A stretch of DNA of 32,040 nt, from positions 1-32,040 of the forward strand of contig QHSP01000110.1 in assembly GCA_003220495.1 (NCBI GenBank), given 5' to 3'. This DNA comes from Candidatus Rokuibacteriota bacterium. GTDB lineage: Bacteria > Methylomirabilota > Methylomirabilia > Rokubacteriales > CSP1-6. This document shows positions 30,528-32,040 of this stretch, piece after piece. Under the pieces are notes generated by a model. That model ran no database searches. It saw only the letters and a list, made by a program, of their open reading frames with translations, and was not told the DNA's origin. Both the position numbers and the translations under genes were made by a program. Every line of letters begins with the position of its first letter. Position 1 is the stretch's first letter.

Positions 30528-30668
30528 GCTCGTCTCCTCCTCAGTCTTCCTCGGTCTGACGGGCCGTACGCGCCCGCGCATTGTCGCATAGGCGGCGACG
30601 CCGCGCGGTGCCGCCAATCCCTGACTGCCCCTGGCCCCCGATCATCGCACAGTCCTCTTCCTTGCATC

Positions 30669-30725
30669 GGCGGGCCTTGGCCGGTGGGGCCCCGGCCCCG
30701 CGGCGGCCTGCGGCGCGCGCTGCCC
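30669..30725 (+). repeat. 57-bp GC-rich interspersed repeat, copy B
   Basis: Second copy of the repeat at 29424-29480, same orientation, 86% identical. Its distal side runs straight into a G6/C6 hairpin and an 18-bp palindrome. Both copies are intergenic and bracket the dehydrogenase gene. It resembles REP-like or small non-autonomous elements, but no terminal inverted repeats or target duplications are evident. Confidence 0.8.
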
Positions 30726-30742
30726 GGGGGGTGGCGCGCCCC

Positions 30743-30760
30743 CCGCGCAAGCTTGCGCGG
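30743..30760. promoter_or_regulatory. Perfect 18-bp palindrome CCGCGCAAGCTTGCGCGG
   Basis: This self-complementary site overlaps the candidate -35 of the substrate-binding protein promoter, about 83 bases before its ATG. A symmetric site with no spacer at this position is typical of an operator for a dimeric repressor. Confidence 0.5.
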
Positions 30761-30782
30761 TTTCCGACTCTTGCCCTAGTAT
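30753..30782 (+). promoter_or_regulatory. Candidate sigma70 promoter TTGCGC-N18-TAGTAT
   Basis: The -35 TTGCGC is at 30753-30758 and the -10 TAGTAT at 30777-30782, 18 bases apart, giving a transcript start near 30789 and a leader of about 54 bases before the substrate-binding protein. The -35 is embedded in the palindrome, so binding there would block it. Confidence 0.5.
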
Positions 30783-30842
30783 CTCGCCCATACGGTGCCG
30801 TCCCAGACAGCGCGAGCTCGAACCCTCCGGAGGAAAGCTTCC

Positions 30843-32040
30843 ATGATCAAGCGCATCCTTGCGATTGCGGCGACCGCGTTCGCGCTCGGCGTCACGTCGG
30901 CGCAGGCGCAGGAAGTGAAGGTCGGCGTCGCGCTGCCGTACACCGGCATCGGCGCCGAGTTCGCCCAGCTGGTCGACCGCGGGATGGAGCTCTATCTCAA
31001 GCTCAACCCCGACAAGGTGAAGCCGTACAAATTCACCCTGATCCGGCGCGACGTGAAGGATCCGGGCGGCGCCAATGCGAAGATCGCGGTGCAGGAGCTG
31101 CTCACTCAGGACAACGTCGACGTCCTGGCCGGCTGGATCTACTCGCCGAACGCGATCGCGTCGGCGCCGATCGTGAGCGCGGGCAAGAAGCTCGCGGTGA
31201 TCATGAACGCCGGCACCGCGCACATCACCACGCTGTCGCCGTACTACGTCCGCACCTCGTTCAGCATGTGGCACGCGGGGTACGCGCTCGGCGAGGCCGC
31301 GGCGAAGATCCTGAACGCGAAGACCGCCGCCGTCGGCTACACCGACTTTCCCCCGGGCAAGGACAGCCTCGCCGCATTCAAGCGGAGCTTCGAGGCCAAT
31401 GGCGGCAAGGTGATCGACGAGATCCCGATGGGCGGCGCCGGCGCGGTGCCCGACTTCACGCCGTTCTTCCAGCGCGCCAAGGACAAGAAACCGGACGTCT
31501 TCTTCGTCTTCGTCCCGGCCGGTGACCACGCGGCCGCGGTCGTGAAGACCTATGCCGCGCTCGGCATGCGGGAGGCCGGCATCAAGCTGATCGGTCCGGG
31601 CGACATCACCCAGGACACGAAGCTCCAGGCGATGGGCTCGGCGGCGGTCGGCCTGATCACCATGCACCACTACCACGCCGATCTCGACAATCCGGAGAAC
31701 AAGCGCTTCGTCGAGGCGTGGAAGAAGGAATACGGCGCCACCACCACGCCCGACTTCATGGCCGTCGGCGGCTACGACGGCATGGCGGCGATCGTCCACG
31801 TGGCGCAGGCGCTCAAGGGCAAGATCGAGGTCGACCCGGCGCTCGAGGCGCTCAAGGGTTGGAAGTTCGCGAGCCCGCGCGGCCCCATCATGATCGACCC
31901 CGTCACGCGCGACATCGTCATGAACGAGTACCTGTCCGAAGCCGTGCTGAAGGACGGGCGCGTCTACCAGAAGGTGATCGGCAAGATCGACGGGGTCAAG
32001 GACGCCTGCAAGGAGCAAAAGATCGGGCCGTGCGCTCCCA
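30843..32040 (+). CDS. Liv-type ABC transporter substrate-binding protein, 3' end cut off
   Basis: 399 codons are visible and the frame runs off the right edge, close to its expected end. A signal peptide (MIKRILAIAATAFALGVTSAQA, cleaved near residue 22) is followed by VKVGVALPYTGIGAEFAQLVDRGMELYLKLN, then VQELLTQDNVDVLAGWIYSPNAIASAPIV and KLAVIMNAGTAHITTLSPYYVRTSF, all typical of type I periplasmic binding proteins of the Leu/Ile/Val family; the visible C-terminal part has Cys residues in DACKEQKIGPC. It captures a ligand in the periplasm. No transporter subunits follow inside the window. AGGAAAG lies about 6 bases before the ATG. Confidence 0.93.
   Translation, partial: MIKRILAIAATAFALGVTSAQAQEVKVGVALPYTGIGAEFAQLVDRGMELYLKLNPDKVKPYKFTLIRRDVKDPGGANAKIAVQELLTQDNVDVLAGWIYSPNAIASAPIVSAGKKLAVIMNAGTAHITTLSPYYVRTSFSMWHAGYALGEAAAKILNAKTAAVGYTDFPPGKDSLAAFKRSFEANGGKVIDEIPMGGAGAVPDFTPFFQRAKDKKPDVFFVFVPAGDHAAAVVKTYAALGMREAGIKLIGPGDITQDTKLQAMGSAAVGLITMHHYHADLDNPENKRFVEAWKKEYGATTTPDFMAVGGYDGMAAIVHVAQALKGKIEVDPALEALKGWKFASPRGPIMIDPVTRDIVMNEYLSEAVLKDGRVYQKVIGKIDGVKDACKEQKIGPCAP

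Larger units (their letters stand above)
30528..30842. other. 315-bp divergent intergenic region with repeat, palindrome and promoter
   Basis: This separates the dehydrogenase (minus) from the substrate-binding protein (plus). It contains repeat copy B, a G6/C6 hairpin (30726-30744), a perfect 18-bp palindrome and a candidate sigma70 promoter for the plus-strand gene. Nothing coding is supported. Confidence 0.6.

Noticed and set aside
29424-30725. The two 57-bp repeats as a CRISPR array
   Set aside because: Only two copies over 1.2 kb apart with a full gene between, and no cas genes.

Overview
The window is one contiguous piece of a high-GC (roughly two thirds G+C by eye) bacterial chromosome with dense, mostly minus-strand operons and no rRNA, tRNA, CRISPR array or recognisable insertion sequence. 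The mix of branched-chain-type (Liv) ABC transporters, luciferase-like monooxygenases, VOC dioxygenases, DUF169, DUF2277, DUF2950/DUF3300 and amidohydrolase/amidase genes resembles soil bacteria such as Candidatus Rokubacteria/Methylomirabilota. That placement is inference from gene content; no marker gene is present to prove it.

Layout. 1-1.8 kb: the tail of a GNAT acetyltransferase, then (minus) rhodanese, a DUF2161 nuclease-like protein and a small membrane-protein gene broken by two frameshifts. 1.8-5.6 kb (minus): luciferase-like monooxygenase, DUF2277, a SelA-like PLP enzyme and a class III aminotransferase in a tightly packed operon. 5.7-9.3 kb (minus): a VOC protein, an SsuD-like flavin monooxygenase, a peroxiredoxin-like gene whose reading frame crosses an in-frame TGA at the catalytic Cys position (a probable selenoprotein with a SECIS-like hairpin), and a two-domain extradiol dioxygenase with a clear intrinsic terminator. 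9.4-12.7 kb (minus): an envelope operon HdeD - DUF3300 - DUF2950 - lipoprotein, beside a plus-strand MscS channel.

13.7-19.6 kb (minus) reads as one operon: alpha/beta hydrolase - DUF169 - VOC protein - LivH - LivM/LivG fusion - LivF. LivH has no ATG/GTG/TTG start at the family-expected position and probably begins at CTG. The arrangement suggests uptake of a small organic acid or aromatic compound followed by its oxidation/hydrolysis; the substrate is unknown. 19.8-22.9 kb: a lipoprotein with a duplicated motif, an ABM-domain monooxygenase, an MreB without mreC/mreD, and a secreted hypothetical protein with a good sigma70 promoter. 23.2-26.3 kb (plus): dihydropyrimidinase/hydantoinase - GatC-like small protein - amidase, a likely cyclic-amide degradation operon.

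26.4-32 kb: a REC-PilZ-GAF-histidine kinase with a sigma54-type promoter, a diiron ferritin-like protein, a D-2-hydroxyacid dehydrogenase flanked by two direct copies of a 57-bp GC-rich intergenic repeat, and a Liv-type substrate-binding protein running off the end, preceded by a perfect 18-bp palindrome that overlaps its candidate promoter.

The most notable items are the UGA-containing peroxiredoxin, the kinase architecture with its sigma54-type promoter, the repeat pair and the CTG start of LivH.
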